Shown: piece after piece, positions 62,850-64,000 of the stretch
Layout: every line of letters begins with the position of its first letter
How positions within the stretch are numbered: position 1 is the first letter of the stretch
From: Alteromonas macleodii
GTDB lineage: Bacteria > Pseudomonadota > Gammaproteobacteria > Enterobacterales > Alteromonadaceae
Assembly (NCBI RefSeq): GCF_903772925.1
Contig: NZ_LR812090.1
Location: 1,198,333 to 1,262,332 of the forward strand
Direction of reading: 5' to 3'
DNA length: 64,000 nt
Program-made: the position numbers and the translations under genes
The notes under the pieces: generated by a model
Databases searched by the model: none
Seen by the model: only the letters and a program-made list of their open reading frames with translations
What the model was told of the DNA's origin: nothing

Positions 62850-63184
62850 ACATCTATCCTTTTATTTCGCAACTTCTTTTCGGACAATTTCTAGTCCAAA
62901 CGCAAACCATTTGTCAGTTCATTCGTACCACTTAACGAATTCAACTGGCTAAAGCCTTTATTACTAAAGACTATGAAGTGTAAGTGTATTTCAGAAATAC
63001 ACAAATTAATACATCCATAGCAAAGTCGAAGCAAGTAAAGCGTTAAAAAGTCTGGTAGTCTTCAAAAATTCGCTCGCGCTTTTGAAATCGCAACTTCATT
63101 CTTGACCGCCAAGTTAAGTGGTTACGGCAAAATGTAGTTAGAGTGAAGGCGAGTGAAACATGTAGTAATTGAAAAGGAATCATC
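62850..63184. other. Intergenic region between Hpt and M16 peptidase genes
   Basis: 335 bases between divergent genes. A 60-codon reverse open frame at 63043-63225 reads across the M16 start and is rejected. Contains the two promoters; no repeat or operator stands out. Confidence 0.35.
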
Positions 63185-64000
63185 ATGTCAGGAAAACTGA
63201 CCCTTCGTACCCTCTTAATGGCCATAGGCGTTATTGCAGTATCAGCGTGTCAGCACGTGCAGGAAGAACAGGCGACTAGTAAATCAGATACCGCCGCAAC
63301 GACATCAAATAGCGTTTCTATTCCTTATGAAAAATATACGCTTGCTAACGGGCTGACCGTCATCCTTCACGAAGACCATTCTGACCCGCTGGTGCACGTC
63401 GATGTAACTTATCACGTTGGTTCGGCACGAGAAGAAATTGGCAAATCTGGCTTTGCCCACTTCTTCGAGCACATGATGTTTCAAGGGTCAAAACACGTTG
63501 CTGATGAACAGCATTTTAAAGTTATTACAGAATCTGGTGGCAATTTAAACGGTACGACTAATACCGATCGCACTAACTACTTTGAAACTGTGCCGGCAAA
63601 CCAGTTAGAAAAAGTGTTATGGCTTGAGTCTGATCGAATGGGCTACCTGCTAGAAGCCGTAGACCAAACCAAGTTTGAAAATCAAAGAGAGACAGTTAAG
63701 AACGAACGCGCACAGCGGGTGGACAATCAGCCTTACGGGTTGCGTTTTGAGCTTAATGGCGAAGCGCTTTATCCTGAAGGGCACCCGTATTCGTGGATGA
63801 CTATTGGTTATGTAGAAGACTTAGATCGGGTAGACGTAAACGACCTGAAAGCCTTCTTTAAGCGCTGGTATGGCCCTAATAATGCTGTGCTAACCATAGG
63901 TGGCGATATCGATGTAGCTAAAACTAAAGCCTGGGTGAAGAAGTACTTCGGCGAAATACCAGCTGGCCCTGCAGTAGAAGAGCCTGAGCCACAGCAGGTG
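63185..64000 (+). CDS. M16-family (insulinase-like) lipoprotein peptidase, 5' part
   Basis: Open from ATG 63185 to the window end (272 codons seen), so it is truncated by the window, not in nature. Lipobox VSAC puts the lipid at C22. M16 motif HFFEH (residues near 92-96), the inverted zinc site HxxEH, followed at about 75 residues by the expected glutamate-containing ENQRETVKNERAQRV. Cleaves peptides in the periplasm, zinc dependent. AAAGGAAT before ATG. M16 genes of this type often have a second homologue following. Confidence 0.9.
   Translation, partial: MSGKLTLRTLLMAIGVIAVSACQHVQEEQATSKSDTAATTSNSVSIPYEKYTLANGLTVILHEDHSDPLVHVDVTYHVGSAREEIGKSGFAHFFEHMMFQGSKHVADEQHFKVITESGGNLNGTTNTDRTNYFETVPANQLEKVLWLESDRMGYLLEAVDQTKFENQRETVKNERAQRVDNQPYGLRFELNGEALYPEGHPYSWMTIGYVEDLDRVDVNDLKAFFKRWYGPNNAVLTIGGDIDVAKTKAWVKKYFGEIPAGPAVEEPEPQQV

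Noticed and set aside
1..64000. CRISPR array, prophage, insertion sequence or toxin-antitoxin pair
   Set aside because: No regularly spaced repeats, phage structural genes, transposase or paired small toxin-like genes were seen on either strand.

Overview
The window looks like chromosomal DNA of a marine gammaproteobacterium of the Alteromonas type. This rests on the protein sequences (TonB-dependent receptors, a DUF3450/TtpC-type TonB system, short CstA with LytS/LytTR, the prfB-lysS and holD-rimI neighbourhoods) and on moderate GC content. It is an inference from recognition, not a database match. Most of the window is ordinary, well-kept chromosome. I see no prophage, integron, CRISPR array or intact insertion sequence.

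Layout. 1-2.5 kb: an Lrp/AsnC regulator divergent from a leucine dehydrogenase, then the 4.5S SRP RNA and a ComFB-like protein. 2.7-7.2 kb: a solitary tryptophan 2,3-dioxygenase and a large TonB-dependent receptor. 7.2-8.5 kb: a gene-poor stretch holding a decayed, frameshifted coding remnant. 8.5-13.6 kb: a six-gene TonB energy-transduction operon (DUF3450, TtpC-like ExbB, ExbB, ExbD, TonB, TPR). 13.7-16.5 kb: tmcA and a divergent acyl-CoA thioesterase. 16.5-20.6 kb: a TPP riboswitch followed by an outer-membrane receptor, a small YkoF/MTH1187-like protein, a PnuC-type transporter and a ThiK-like kinase; read together this is a thiamine uptake and salvage operon. 20.7-23 kb: tRNA-Trp, a divergent holD, rimI and a 98-residue protein with a 2OG-Fe(II) oxygenase signature.

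23-29 kb: an EamA permease, then a LysR regulator divergent from a four-gene redox operon (MFS, luciferase-like oxidoreductase, aldo/keto reductase, MDR reductase). 29-33.5 kb: a GGDEF protein, and a marR-hlyD-DUF2955 efflux operon with two identical palindromes in front of marR. 33.7-37.8 kb: a LytTR/LytS two-component pair beside a CstA-family (pyruvate-type) transporter. 38-42 kb: prfC, argS and an FMN reductase. 42-47 kb: DUF2891 protein, Cds1-like cysteine desulfhydrase, and an alpha/beta hydrolase followed by an ECF sigma factor with a membrane C-terminus.

47-57.5 kb: a secreted endonuclease/phosphatase-fold protein, a DUF417 membrane protein, two unusual lipoproteins, a LysR/QorB-like divergent pair, DUF2177, and a ferredoxin-reductase/fatty-acid-desaturase pair with a striking operator-like inverted repeat, then an old yellow enzyme. 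57.8-64 kb: prfB with its programmed +1 frameshift, lysS, panE, a RluA-family pseudouridine synthase, an Hpt protein and the start of an M16 lipoprotein peptidase cut by the window end.

The most interesting items are: the thiamine operon, whose leader shows two mutually exclusive pairings that predict control at the ribosome binding site; the minimal 2OG oxygenase; the operator palindromes of the marR and desaturase operons; the sigma factor with membrane domain coupled to a hydrolase gene; and the decayed gene at 7.9-8.3 kb.
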